From an uncultured Lachnospiraceae bacterium (GTDB lineage: Bacteria; Bacillota; Clostridia; Lachnospirales; Lachnospiraceae): 64,000 nt of DNA. The stretch covers positions 29,161 to 93,160 of the forward strand of contig CATOJY010000009.1 of NCBI GenBank assembly GCA_951800685.1, read 5' to 3'. Position numbers and translations under genes: made by a program. Below, in pieces: positions 38,654 to 47,503 of the stretch. The notes under the pieces are model-generated. The model saw only the letters and a list, made by a program, of their open reading frames with translations. It had not been told where the DNA came from and did no database searches. Every line of letters begins with the position of its first letter. Position 1 is the stretch's first letter.

Positions 38654-39679
38654 ATGACTACGATCAAGGATATCGCTGCCCGCCTGGAGCTCTCTCCCAG
38701 TACTGTCTCTATTGTCCTGAAAGGAAACGGCGATAGAAGAAAAATCAAAAAGGAAACCCAGCAAAGGATTCTCGAAACTGCCATGGAATTGGGCTACAAA
38801 CCAAACATTCAGGCTAAAATCCTGCGGGGCAGTCTCTCAGCCAAATACAATATTTCTCTCTATTGGGTGTCGGATAACCGGATTCATCTACTCTCCCGCT
38901 TTCTGAAGGGGCTGCAGACTGCTATCATGGATAATGGCTATCAATTCCAACTTTCCATTGTACCCTATGAGAATAATCATCTGATGGATATTCTGACACA
39001 GGAATCCGTGATCACTACAAATGCAATCATTATCTGTAATCCTTCTGAATTTGACATGGAGTATCTGGAAAACAGTGAGTTTCACATCCCAATCGTACTA
39101 TATAACAGATATTCAAAGAAGTACTCGACTGTTACCATGGATGATAAGACAATTGGTCTTTTGCCTGCCAAAATATTTGCGGCTCATGGTAAGAAACACC
39201 CTGCTCTCCTAAAGTCTCCCGCCACCTTTTCCGGGATGAATATTAGAACTAACGTATTTGAATTTCAGATAAGTGAATCAGAAATGGAGCGCCCCGTATC
39301 GGTCATTGTAGAAGATACGATGCGCGGCGGTTATGTGGGCGCACTAACCTTGTGCGATCTCAATCCTCTGCCGGACTGCCTTTTCTGTACTTCAGACAGT
39401 ATCGCTCTTGGCGCCCTCAAGGCCTTCTATGAGCAAGGAATCCGCATTCCTGATCAAATTGAGATCATCAGCGTTGGAAACGGAAGACCTGAGCAGGAAG
39501 AATATTGTGTTCCCTCCCTCTCCGTGGTCAGTCTTCCGTTGGAGGATATGGCACGAGAATGCCTGAAAATACTTTCTGATTCCCTCAGTACTTTTCAATA
39601 TATCCCCAAAAGCATCGCATTCCCGACGCCTTACATAGCACGGGAAAGCTGTCCAGCTTTACAGGAAAACGCATTGTAG
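38654..39679 (+). CDS. LacI-family transcriptional regulator
   Basis: The 341-aa product starts at MTTIKDIAARLELS (TTGGAGG 6 bases upstream). Residues 1-50 are the LacI helix-turn-helix and hinge helix (LSPSTVSIVLKG, RILETAMELGYKPN). The rest is a periplasmic-binding-type sensor domain (about 60-335), with VIVEDTMRGGYVGALTLCD and LPDCLFCTSDSIALGALKAF as typical segments. It is divergent from the opp operon, and three CG-centred palindromes lie between. It should repress the import/hydrolysis locus until its ligand, possibly the imported compound or a breakdown product, binds. DUF3842 follows only 15 bases after its stop. Confidence 0.92.
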   Translation: MTTIKDIAARLELSPSTVSIVLKGNGDRRKIKKETQQRILETAMELGYKPNIQAKILRGSLSAKYNISLYWVSDNRIHLLSRFLKGLQTAIMDNGYQFQLSIVPYENNHLMDILTQESVITTNAIIICNPSEFDMEYLENSEFHIPIVLYNRYSKKYSTVTMDDKTIGLLPAKIFAAHGKKHPALLKSPATFSGMNIRTNVFEFQISESEMERPVSVIVEDTMRGGYVGALTLCDLNPLPDCLFCTSDSIALGALKAFYEQGIRIPDQIEIISVGNGRPEQEEYCVPSLSVVSLPLEDMARECLKILSDSLSTFQYIPKSIAFPTPYIARESCPALQENAL

Positions 39680-39694
39680 AAAGGAATTTTATAT

Positions 39695-40099
39695 ATGAAG
39701 ATCACCATAATAGACGGGCAAGGCGGCCGGATCGGCCGCACCATCATCGAACAGCTTAAGAAAAAACATCATGATCTGGAACTATACGCAATCGGCACAA
39801 ACAGCGCTGCCACTGCCGCTATGCTGAAAGCCGGCGCGGATTACGGGGCAACTGGAGACAATGCCGTGATCGTCAATGCCGCCGACTCCGATCTCATCGT
39901 CGGTCCTATCGGCATCGTCTTTGCCAACGCCCTGTTAGGCGAGATCACGCCGGCAATTGCCACCGCAATCGGTGCAAGCAAGGCCTTTAAGATCCTGGTC
40001 CCTGTCAGCCGGTGTAACCATTACATCGCTGGATGCGATGAGCTACCATTAGGCGATTATATCCGCAGTGCAGTGGAAAAAATAGAAACCATGCTATGA
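39695..40099 (+). CDS. DUF3842 family protein
   Basis: The 134-aa product is a small Rossmann-like protein. It starts with MKITIIDGQGGRIGRTIIEQ, a nucleotide-binding-type GxGGxIG loop, and has LYAIGTNSAATAAMLKAGAD and a CNHYIAGCDELPLG segment with two cysteines near the end. This is DUF3842, common in Clostridia and of unknown function; NAD(P) or nucleotide binding is suggested by the glycine loop. AAAGGA lies 10 bases before the ATG. It is close behind the LacI gene and probably cotranscribed. Its end overlaps the phosphoesterase gene on the other strand by 6 bases. Confidence 0.85.
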   Translation: MKITIIDGQGGRIGRTIIEQLKKKHHDLELYAIGTNSAATAAMLKAGADYGATGDNAVIVNAADSDLIVGPIGIVFANALLGEITPAIATAIGASKAFKILVPVSRCNHYIAGCDELPLGDYIRSAVEKIETML

Positions 40100-40729
40100 G
40101 GATTCTTCTTCAGGGCGGCTTGTCCCTTCTTTCGCCGGATACTCCACAATACAGTACTCGAAGCCATTGATAATCTTCGTCTTCCCGAACATATCCTCCC
40201 GCTTGAACTTCCTGCTGTAATTGGCATGTACATGCCCATGGAAGAAGAATGCAGGTTCATACTTCTCCATCAGCGTGCGGAAGATCTTAAATCCTCTGTG
40301 GGGAAGATCTTCCAAGTCATTGACCTGATAAGCCGGAGCGTGTGATACCAGAATATCAAATCCCTTATGCCGCCACAGCTTGTATCCCAGTTTCCGGACC
40401 CGTTTGCGCATACGCTTTTCCGAGTACTGGTTGCTTGCCTTCGGAATATACTCCATGGAACCGCCCAGACCCAGAATACGGATCCCTTCATATACATAGA
40501 TATCGTCTTCAATACAGATACATCCATCTGGCGGCGTGGTTTCATACCTCCCATCGTGATTGCCTCTGACATAAAGCAGCGGCACGTTACAGAGCGTAAC
40601 GAAGAATGAAAGATAATTCGGAGACAGATCGCCGCAGGAAATGATCAGGTCAATATCTTTTAATTTATCGGGTTCATAAAAATCATACAAATATTTTGAT
40701 TTTTGGTCGGCAAGCACCAGGATTTTCAT
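40094..40729 (-). CDS. Metallophosphoesterase
   Basis: The 211-aa product starts at MKILVLADQKSKYLYDFYEP (40729), where its ATG overlaps the stop of the BMP-type gene (ATGA, 40726-40729). Calcineurin-like motifs are present: DLIISCGDLSPNYL, YVRGNHDGRYE, LVSHAP, and FFHGHVHANYSR; the first motif (usually DxH) is modified to LADQKS, so one metal ligand is atypical. These enzymes cleave phosphomono- or diesters with two metal ions. Coupled translation with the ParB-like/BMP protein implies a joint function, perhaps nucleoside or cyclic nucleotide metabolism; that is inference. Confidence 0.88.
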   Translation of the reverse strand: MKILVLADQKSKYLYDFYEPDKLKDIDLIISCGDLSPNYLSFFVTLCNVPLLYVRGNHDGRYETTPPDGCICIEDDIYVYEGIRILGLGGSMEYIPKASNQYSEKRMRKRVRKLGYKLWRHKGFDILVSHAPAYQVNDLEDLPHRGFKIFRTLMEKYEPAFFFHGHVHANYSRKFKREDMFGKTKIINGFEYCIVEYPAKEGTSRPEEESS

Positions 40730-42705
40730 GCCATTCCTCCGTTCCCATCTGCTCCACTCTTCTGTGCAGAAACGCTCTTTTCCGTTCCTGGTTCTTCCAC
40801 TTTGATTCCCTGGAACTCTACCAATGTCCTTGCTTCCTGTGTCAATTCTTCCAGATCCGGAATCTTTCCAATCACATTCTCTGCAAGCCAGTCCATTGTA
40901 ATAATCTCTTCCGGTCCCAGACTTTTTCCCTTCTCGCACTGCACAATCCCACCCTGTGCATAGATCGGACCGTCGAAAGGATGGAATGCGCCGGCGCGGA
41001 TAGAGCTTTTCAAGAACTCAATGAGTCTGCTGGTTCCATGCGGCATAGACTTAGAACAGATCACGTCGATTACATCCGCCGACATTCCCCACCAATAATT
41101 CACTGCCTTTTTTCCTTTCTGTGCATCTGCTTCCGAACTACCACCGCTGAAAATATTCTTCACGATCTGCTCATAGAATTTGCCCCAATGCCAAATCGGC
41201 GTTGCAAGATTTTCCAGCGTTCCGTCTTCCTTCTTCACATAAATACCATATTCCCTGGAAGCATTTCCCGGTGTGATCATATCGTTATCAGAGATAAAAA
41301 CGATACCTTCCTGATTCAGCTTTTCTCTCGCATCGGTTCCTTTCACTTTCGTCCACACCAGATGAACCTCCACATAAGGATTGATCATCTTAGCTCCCAG
41401 TGCAAATGCATTGATATTGGCCATTGCTCCATAAATAGGATAATCTGCCACATAACCCAGCCTGTCAGTTCTAGACAGGGCGGCCGCAATGGCACCCATC
41501 AGGAACTTGGATTCATACATTCTTGCATAATAAGTACAGATCGAAGAATAGGACATCATAATAGAACAGTTATATATTTTTACCTTCGGATGCTGGATCG
41601 CAGAGCGCACACTCTGATTGACCATCTGGGTTGCTGTTGTAAAGATCAACTCGCAGCCGGCTTTAACCGCCAGTTCAATCGCTGCTTCCACCTCCACATC
41701 CGAATCCGCCTTATCGAGAGCCATCGTCGTAATCCTGCCCTCAAAAGCCTGCTCCAGATAATGGCGGCCAAGTTCATGCGCATAGGCCCAGCTGGACGTC
41801 TGGATCGTCTTCGTATAAATAAATGCTATCTTAAGAGAATCCGGTACTCCTGCTGAGATCAATTTATTCAAAATAGAAGCCTTCGTCTGCTCTGGATTCT
41901 GTATCAGCTCAACCTGGCTGCCCTGATCGGCAAGCGTAATCTCCGTCCACATCTTATGGAGCGCCTTTACAATTTCTGACTCTGTCTGGCTCTTCACTTT
42001 ATCATATCCGTAAATCTCCACATAGATTAAGAAAGCATCGGACACGTTGATGTCCAGATTCTCTCCATGTTCTTTTAGGAAAGCACGCTCAAAATTATAA
42101 CAGGCAGAATGCAGATTCATCCGGTCATCATCATTCCAGATTTCGTCTTCTCTCTTTCCCATTAATTTCAATAATTTCCTATAACTGCCTTCTCTGGAAA
42201 AGCAGACATCATAACTGTGTGAAACCTCATAGAAACTAAGAAACTCGTAATACAGACGGTTCTCCTTATCCTCCGTCTTCTTAGGCACCAGACGGGTAAC
42301 AGAAGCTGCAATGCTGTATGTTTTCAGATACTTCATCACACTGACCCGCTTGTTTCCTTCCTGTACATAGAACTGGTTCATAAATTCAAAGGCGACGATC
42401 GGATCGCTGATCCCGTCCTCGATCTGATGTTTATAAACCGCCGCCCATTTCATGCCAAACTCCGACTCTTCTGGAAGCAGCGGCATAAAATTATCCGCAA
42501 AAGCATTCGACCTGCCCGCCGTTTTCGTTCCAACAATCTTGGACAATGGAATATCCATAATGCCGATATTCTCAATCCCGCCCATCTCTGTATAAGAAAT
42601 AATATCGTCTAATACCGGGAGATAGGGGTATTCCCCTTTTGTAAGCGCCGCCCGATAACTGCGCCGTCCCTGTCTTAACGCTGCTGCATAATCACTTATT
42701 GCCAC
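40726..42705 (-). CDS. ParB/Srx-like domain fused to BMP-family binding domain
   Basis: The 659-aa product starts at GTG 42705 (AAGGAGGG upstream). It has no signal peptide. Residues about 1-130 include QFYVQEGNKRVSVMKYL, the G-N-K-R-x-S-x-x-K pattern of ParB/sulfiredoxin-like domains. Residues about 130-280 are a helical linker and about 290-600 a BMP (Med/PnrA) periplasmic-binding fold: LKIAFIYTKTIQTSSWAYAH, GCELIFTTATQMVNQSVRSA and GYVADYPIYGAMANINAFAL. BMP proteins usually bind nucleosides outside the cell, so a cytoplasmic version fused to a ParB-like domain looks like a nucleoside-sensing regulator or enzyme. It is coupled to the phosphoesterase. Confidence 0.8.
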   Translation of the reverse strand: MAISDYAAALRQGRRSYRAALTKGEYPYLPVLDDIISYTEMGGIENIGIMDIPLSKIVGTKTAGRSNAFADNFMPLLPEESEFGMKWAAVYKHQIEDGISDPIVAFEFMNQFYVQEGNKRVSVMKYLKTYSIAASVTRLVPKKTEDKENRLYYEFLSFYEVSHSYDVCFSREGSYRKLLKLMGKREDEIWNDDDRMNLHSACYNFERAFLKEHGENLDINVSDAFLIYVEIYGYDKVKSQTESEIVKALHKMWTEITLADQGSQVELIQNPEQTKASILNKLISAGVPDSLKIAFIYTKTIQTSSWAYAHELGRHYLEQAFEGRITTMALDKADSDVEVEAAIELAVKAGCELIFTTATQMVNQSVRSAIQHPKVKIYNCSIMMSYSSICTYYARMYESKFLMGAIAAALSRTDRLGYVADYPIYGAMANINAFALGAKMINPYVEVHLVWTKVKGTDAREKLNQEGIVFISDNDMITPGNASREYGIYVKKEDGTLENLATPIWHWGKFYEQIVKNIFSGGSSEADAQKGKKAVNYWWGMSADVIDVICSKSMPHGTSRLIEFLKSSIRAGAFHPFDGPIYAQGGIVQCEKGKSLGPEEIITMDWLAENVIGKIPDLEELTQEARTLVEFQGIKVEEPGTEKSVSAQKSGADGNGGMA

Positions 42706-42771
42706 GACAGTACCCTCCTTTTCAAACTAACCGTCATACACCCCTATCTTATCATCTTACTAATCCAATGG

Positions 42772-44619
42772 TTATTCCCTCTGACATTCCTGCTCGTAAA
42801 TCCGGCGGCAGGCCTCTACCTGCCCTCTCTCGAAGGCTCCTCTGAGTACTTCTACGATCTGTTTGTCCCTGAGCCGTGCAGTCAGAAGCGGAGAAAACCG
42901 TCTGCCTTCCATAGAAATCGCTTTCTGTACTGCCTCATCGAAAGTCATCTGTGTACCTGTTGACAGGCATTGGGCGTCCGTCACATTTTCCAGCCAATCA
43001 AGCAGACTAATTACATCTACCATCTGTCGTTGTGGACACTCCAGCCTTTTGTAGGATTCTGGATAACCACGTGATCCATCATACCAGCTATGATGTCCAA
43101 GAGCGACGTTTGCATAGCGGCAAGTAGAAGAACATTCTTCCAGGCACCCTTTGCCCACAACCGTATGCAGACGTGTCATCTCATACTCATCTTCAAACCA
43201 CTGTCTTCCTGCCTGGGCATACAGATTGATGAAGTTAATCTTCCCCATATCATGGAATAATCCGCATCCTCTCGCATACTCCGCTACTTGCCTTAGTTTC
43301 TCTTCCGGATCCTGCAGCTGCCGGATCCACACTATGTCATCAAAAAAATCCGGCTCTTCCTTCATAATAATCCTGCAAAGAGCATCTGCCGCCTCAGCTA
43401 CTCTATTAAACTGGATATAGAGCTGTGGCGCAAACCGCATAACGAGCTTCAGCATGAACTCCCCGTAGGAAATACTATTCGTAGTCTCAACAAACCGATT
43501 CGCCAGCTGCCTGAGATACAGAAAAAGCGTCTCGTTATCCGGCGCTTCCGGAAAGATCTCGACATAGTCCAAAATACGCTGATACAAACCTGCAATATAT
43601 TCGTCCCGCTGTGGGATCCGGTCAGGATACTGCTTCAGAAACTGACAATAAAAAGCAGGCAGAGAGATTAGACCATACATATTCTCTGAGGAAAAATCAG
43701 ACAGATCCGTCGAATCCATCAAATATTCAATCTTGGTGAGCAGACCGTCCATAGTATCGATACCACAATAATAGGAAATTGCATAGTAGGAAAATGCAGA
43801 ATGAATAGGCGGTCTTTGCTTCTGCTCCGCCGCCTCCTGAATCCGTGTCTGATAGACAATGTAGACTGACTCCATGATCGCCTCAATTTCCTCCGCGCTC
43901 ATCTCACTCTCTTTGCTGAATGAGATACTGCTCGCCATCTGCCTGTGCGTCATGAAAATATATTTCTCCCAGGGAATATCCGGCTCCATCTCCTGATAAT
44001 ACTTATCCTGCAAAATCTTGAGCGTCTGGCTGACCCGACGGATCTTCTCACCGGCGGAGGCAAACTGCCCTAATGCCATATTTGCACGTGCACGTAGAAT
44101 ATAATCCCTGGTCTCCCGGTCTTCAATCTCATCGAAATATTTCAGATATGCACCTGCTTCTGTGAAACAAAGCCGCATCTGGGACATATAGTCCGCCACC
44201 AAAGACTGCTCCAGCCCTACCATTTTGTTGCAGCGGTTGTTCCTTCCCAATCCTAACCAATATAATTCCCGGATCATGCCGCTTCTATCCTTCGTCAATC
44301 TGGCCAGGCTAAGAAGCGCCTGGTGGATTTGGCAGAAGAGACCTGTATCCAGTTCTTCGCCTACCTGGAAAAGCTTACTGGCAAATTCCCATAACTGTTC
44401 TCTCTCTTCTTCTCCTGCTTCCAGCAGATGATCCAGCAGAGGAAACAGCTCTGTTCTGAGCAGTTCCATATTACGGTTTACTTTCTGTCTGATCTTCTCC
44501 CTGTCTGCAGTCCACTCTTCCTGATAAGTCTCAAAAGAACGGCCTTCTGTCTTTTTTCGCGCCGCAAGTGCGGCGATCTCTCTTAAATTTACAATATATT
44601 CTTCCTGGTATGGCTGCAT
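42772..44619 (-). CDS. HD-GYP-like domain protein with long helical N-terminal region
   Basis: The 615-aa product (MQPYQEEYIVNLREIAALAA; GGGGGA upstream) has about 420 residues of helical, TPR-like sequence and a C-terminal HD domain. The latter shows GLFHDMGKINFINLYAQAG, MTRLHTVVGKGCLEEC and GHHSWYDGSRGYPESYKR, the HD-x-G-K, H and HHx-x-x-DGxxGYP signatures of HD-GYP phosphodiesterases. The GYP box is GYP as expected, so hydrolysis of a cyclic dinucleotide such as c-di-GMP is plausible. It follows the hybrid kinase gene by 41 bases and is probably its output partner. Confidence 0.78.
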   Translation of the reverse strand: MQPYQEEYIVNLREIAALAARKKTEGRSFETYQEEWTADREKIRQKVNRNMELLRTELFPLLDHLLEAGEEEREQLWEFASKLFQVGEELDTGLFCQIHQALLSLARLTKDRSGMIRELYWLGLGRNNRCNKMVGLEQSLVADYMSQMRLCFTEAGAYLKYFDEIEDRETRDYILRARANMALGQFASAGEKIRRVSQTLKILQDKYYQEMEPDIPWEKYIFMTHRQMASSISFSKESEMSAEEIEAIMESVYIVYQTRIQEAAEQKQRPPIHSAFSYYAISYYCGIDTMDGLLTKIEYLMDSTDLSDFSSENMYGLISLPAFYCQFLKQYPDRIPQRDEYIAGLYQRILDYVEIFPEAPDNETLFLYLRQLANRFVETTNSISYGEFMLKLVMRFAPQLYIQFNRVAEAADALCRIIMKEEPDFFDDIVWIRQLQDPEEKLRQVAEYARGCGLFHDMGKINFINLYAQAGRQWFEDEYEMTRLHTVVGKGCLEECSSTCRYANVALGHHSWYDGSRGYPESYKRLECPQRQMVDVISLLDWLENVTDAQCLSTGTQMTFDEAVQKAISMEGRRFSPLLTARLRDKQIVEVLRGAFERGQVEACRRIYEQECQRE

Positions 44620-44660
44620 ACATTCCCCCACGGTACAACAGTCCAAAAATTATACTTCTA

Positions 44661-46331
44661 TCATTTAAACTGCTGATATAGAATTTCCTGCAGCCGTCCA
44701 GGCTCTACAGGTTTTGAGATATGCTCATTCATGCCAGCTTCCTTTGCCTGTCTGACATCCTCCACAAAAGCATCTGCCGTCATAGCAACAATCCAGACAC
44801 TGGCAGCATCTGGCCTTTCCATACACCGAATCCGCCTGGAAGCCTCATGGCCATCCATAACTGGCATGTGGATATCCATAAGAATCATATCATAATACCC
44901 CACTAGGGAATTCTCGAACTTCTCTACCGCCTGCGCACCGTCACTGGCAACCTCTACCTGGACCCCTATTATAGACAGAAGTTCCACTGCAATCTCCTGA
45001 TTCAGCTCATTGTCTTCCACCAAAAGGATTCGCCGACGACTGTAATCCTGATCCCCCGCTCCCCTGGTCTCTTCATCACAACCACCGCCTGTAAACCCAG
45101 CCAGTGTACCGAGAAGTCTGCTCTTGAAGAGAGGACAAGGCACAAACGCATTGATCCCTGCACGCGTTGCCCGATACTCCATCTGAACCCAGTCTGCCTC
45201 CGATACCAGCAGGATCGGAAACTCCCGTCCGGCCAGCTGCCTTACATGGGAAGCAAGATTCAAGACTGGCATATCTTCAAGTTCCTCTCCCACGAGCATG
45301 GCACATGGCATATGCCCCTCGTACTGTGCTTCTGTCAGCCAGGTAACCACCTGCGCACCATTTTCCATCTTTATGGGAACAAGCCCGCTCTCCCGCAAAT
45401 ATCTTGCCATCTGCCCGGCACGTTCTTTGCGTTTCTCTGCAATGAGCACCGACGCGCCCTCCGGCAGATGCATACCACTTTCCTCCTGCGGCGCAGTGGC
45501 CATCGGAATCTGAATGGTAAAACAGCTTCCCCTGTCTTCCTCACTCTCCACCTGAATCTGTCCTTCCATCCGGTCTACCAGATTTTTGACGATGGACATT
45601 CCAAGACCGGTACCTTCTATCTTACTAGTCTTCTCGTTATGTACACGCTCAAAAGGGACAAAGATCCGCTCCAAAAACTCCTGGCTCATCCCCATCCCAT
45701 TATCTTCACACCAAAAATCCAGCCATACTTTCTGAGGAGCCGCCTCTGCCATCTCCTCAGGCGCCATAAAATGCTGCGCAAATCTCACCTGTATTTTGCC
45801 TTCTTTTTGTGTATACTTCACTGCATTTCCAATGATATTCACCAAAATTTGGCGTAAATGAAGCGGATCGCCCAATAGATTTTCTTCCTCGATCCGGCCA
45901 ATCTCGATCTTTAACTCCTGATTCTTTTGAGATGCCTGAGACCGCACAATAACAGAAATATCATGGATCAGATCCGCTAACGAAAAGACTTCCTCATTCA
46001 ATGTAATCCGGCCGCTGTCAATCCGAGACATATCCAATACATCATTGACCAGGCTCATCAGGTGGCCTGCCGCCGTCTGAATCTTCCCTAGACAATCCTG
46101 TACCCTTGCCTTCTCGTCAATATGAGCCAGCGCTATAGATGTCATACCTACAATGGCATTCATCGGCGTGCGGATATCATGGGACATGTTAGACAGGAAA
46201 CGGCTCTTCGCCCTGTTCGTTTCCTCTGCCGCATGAAGAGCCTGTTCAAGTGCTGCTTTCTGCTGTTTTAAGTCCTCAATGCACTTCTCTTGTTCTTTCA
46301 CAAGACACTCACTGCTTTCCTTGTTCTCCAT
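44661..46331 (-). CDS. Soluble hybrid histidine kinase with receiver domain
   Basis: The 556-aa product has no membrane segment. It begins with a coiled coil (about 10-45), then a HisKA dimerisation domain with the phospho-accepting His in SNMSHDIRTPMNAIVGMTSI. An HATPase domain follows with NIIGNAVKYTQKEG, CEDNGMGMS and GTGLGMSIVKNLV. A degenerate receiver-like region (about 290-410) lacks the phospho-Asp. The final receiver domain (about 425-550) has Asp in YDMILMDIHMPVMDG and Lys in HISKPVEPG. It should take up a signal in the cytoplasm, directly or through a partner. The HD-GYP-like gene follows. Confidence 0.88.
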   Translation of the reverse strand: MENKESSECLVKEQEKCIEDLKQQKAALEQALHAAEETNRAKSRFLSNMSHDIRTPMNAIVGMTSIALAHIDEKARVQDCLGKIQTAAGHLMSLVNDVLDMSRIDSGRITLNEEVFSLADLIHDISVIVRSQASQKNQELKIEIGRIEEENLLGDPLHLRQILVNIIGNAVKYTQKEGKIQVRFAQHFMAPEEMAEAAPQKVWLDFWCEDNGMGMSQEFLERIFVPFERVHNEKTSKIEGTGLGMSIVKNLVDRMEGQIQVESEEDRGSCFTIQIPMATAPQEESGMHLPEGASVLIAEKRKERAGQMARYLRESGLVPIKMENGAQVVTWLTEAQYEGHMPCAMLVGEELEDMPVLNLASHVRQLAGREFPILLVSEADWVQMEYRATRAGINAFVPCPLFKSRLLGTLAGFTGGGCDEETRGAGDQDYSRRRILLVEDNELNQEIAVELLSIIGVQVEVASDGAQAVEKFENSLVGYYDMILMDIHMPVMDGHEASRRIRCMERPDAASVWIVAMTADAFVEDVRQAKEAGMNEHISKPVEPGRLQEILYQQFK

Positions 46332-46384
46332 ACTGCAATTCTAACCTCTGCAACTCTTCTTCCTTAAACTACTCGCCAACAGAC

Positions 46385-46912
46385 TTATGCGTGATGTCTG
46401 TAAGACCTTCCCTGTCTGCTGCCACATGAATTCGTCATCTGTTCACAACTATGGTCACAGTAACCGCCGCCATGGGCATATCCGCAATAAGTCGCTCCAT
46501 CATGGGTATGCCGGCCTGTCTGTGTACATCCTGATACCGTGCACACAGTAATACTATCACATGTGCCGTCACAGTAGCCGCTCTCATGGGCATACCCGCA
46601 ATAACTTCTGCCATCATGGATATGATGTCCTGTCTCAGCACACCCATCTACCGCACATACTCTCGCAGTATCACAAGTACCGTCACAATAGCCACCGGCA
46701 TGGGTATACCCGCAATAAGTCTCGCCGCTATGAATATGCCATCCTTTTGTCACACATCCTTCTTCGGTACAAACCGCGCACAGACGCGCTGCTTCCGTGG
46801 TGTACCCAGCCTGACGGTTATGATGGTGTCCATGTGCCGAAACGGGCATTACAAATACGAATGAAGTCAATAAGACTGCCATTCCTAATACCGTTATTCT
46901 TTTTCTGCTCAT
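46385..46912 (-). CDS. Secreted Cys/His-rich three-repeat protein
   Basis: The 175-aa product has a Sec signal peptide (RITVLGMAVLLTSFVFVMPV, cleavage near SAHG) and a His cluster (HGHHHN). Three repeats of about 37 residues follow. Each carries the pattern C-x3-GC-x3-GxHxHxGxxYCGYxHxxGYCDGTC, with spacing kept; the middle copy has AETGHHIHDGRSYCGYAHES. So many Cys and His at fixed positions suggest zinc or another metal, or a disulfide-rich surface fold. AGGAGG lies 7 bases before the ATG. I know of no established function. It stands alone between the kinase and a 403-base gene-free stretch. Confidence 0.8.
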   Translation of the reverse strand: MSRKRITVLGMAVLLTSFVFVMPVSAHGHHHNRQAGYTTEAARLCAVCTEEGCVTKGWHIHSGETYCGYTHAGGYCDGTCDTARVCAVDGCAETGHHIHDGRSYCGYAHESGYCDGTCDSITVCTVSGCTQTGRHTHDGATYCGYAHGGGYCDHSCEQMTNSCGSRQGRSYRHHA

Positions 46913-47246
46913 AATATCCCTCCTGTTACTGTTATATTATGCTGCTTGACATTGAATTTCCCTTTTTTTATTCTACTATCCTTACACTATACTGTCAAGA
47001 AACCTATTGGTTTCTCTTCTTCTGTCTTTCTTTTTCTGCCTTATTCTTATATAACTCTCTTTTACTCCTCCATTCTGTGAAACCCCTCATTGACTTGAAT
47101 ATACTCCTCAACGTTCCACAATTCTTTCTTTTTGCCCTCTTCCCGTCGAGAGATACTCTACTCCCCAGTCCCATACAGGAGACTATCCCATGTATAAGCC
47201 ATCTTTTGACAAATTTTCACAATTTTATCCCAGTATCAAAAATATC
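46913..47246. other. T-rich gene-free stretch
   Basis: Upstream of tRNA-Trp the plus strand is T- and C-rich. A 111-codon frame (46939-47274) is open only because of this composition: it has no ribosome binding site and overlaps the tRNA promoter. I see no gene. Confidence 0.55.
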
Positions 47247-47275
47247 TTGCATGCCTTCTTTTCTTATGCTATAAT
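47247..47275 (+). promoter_or_regulatory. Promoter of tRNA-Trp
   Basis: TTGCAT (47247-47252), 17-bp spacer and TATAAT (47270-47275), about 41 bases before the tRNA. Confidence 0.8.
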
Positions 47276-47315
47276 AAAACTCGGCGGTTTGAAAAAGAGA
47301 TCTGCCGCAATCCAT

Positions 47316-47386
47316 AGGGGCATAGTTCAAAGGTAGAACAGTGGTCTCCAAAACCATCGATGTGGGTTCGATTCCTACTGCCCCTG
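47316..47386 (+). tRNA. tRNA-Trp (anticodon CCA)
   Basis: Acceptor AGGGGCA pairs with TGCCCCT, the D-loop has AAAGGTAGAA, the anticodon loop CTCCAAA lies in a TGGT/ACCA stem, and the T-arm is GTGGGTTCGATTCCTAC. Discriminator G is followed by TTAT, so CCA is not encoded. Confidence 0.96.
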
Positions 47387-47503
47387 TTATAGGTTGTGAA
47401 GCGTAGATCATTTCAGGAGTCCGTGTATTTTGTAGAGTTTGCCGTAAGGTGAACTTTTTTATTTCACAAAAAATATTACCTACAGAAGGGAACTACCTCT
47501 ATA

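Noticed and set aside
46939..47274. Rightward 111-codon frame
   Set aside because: Open because the strand is T/C-rich; it has no ribosome binding site and overlaps the tRNA-Trp promoter.
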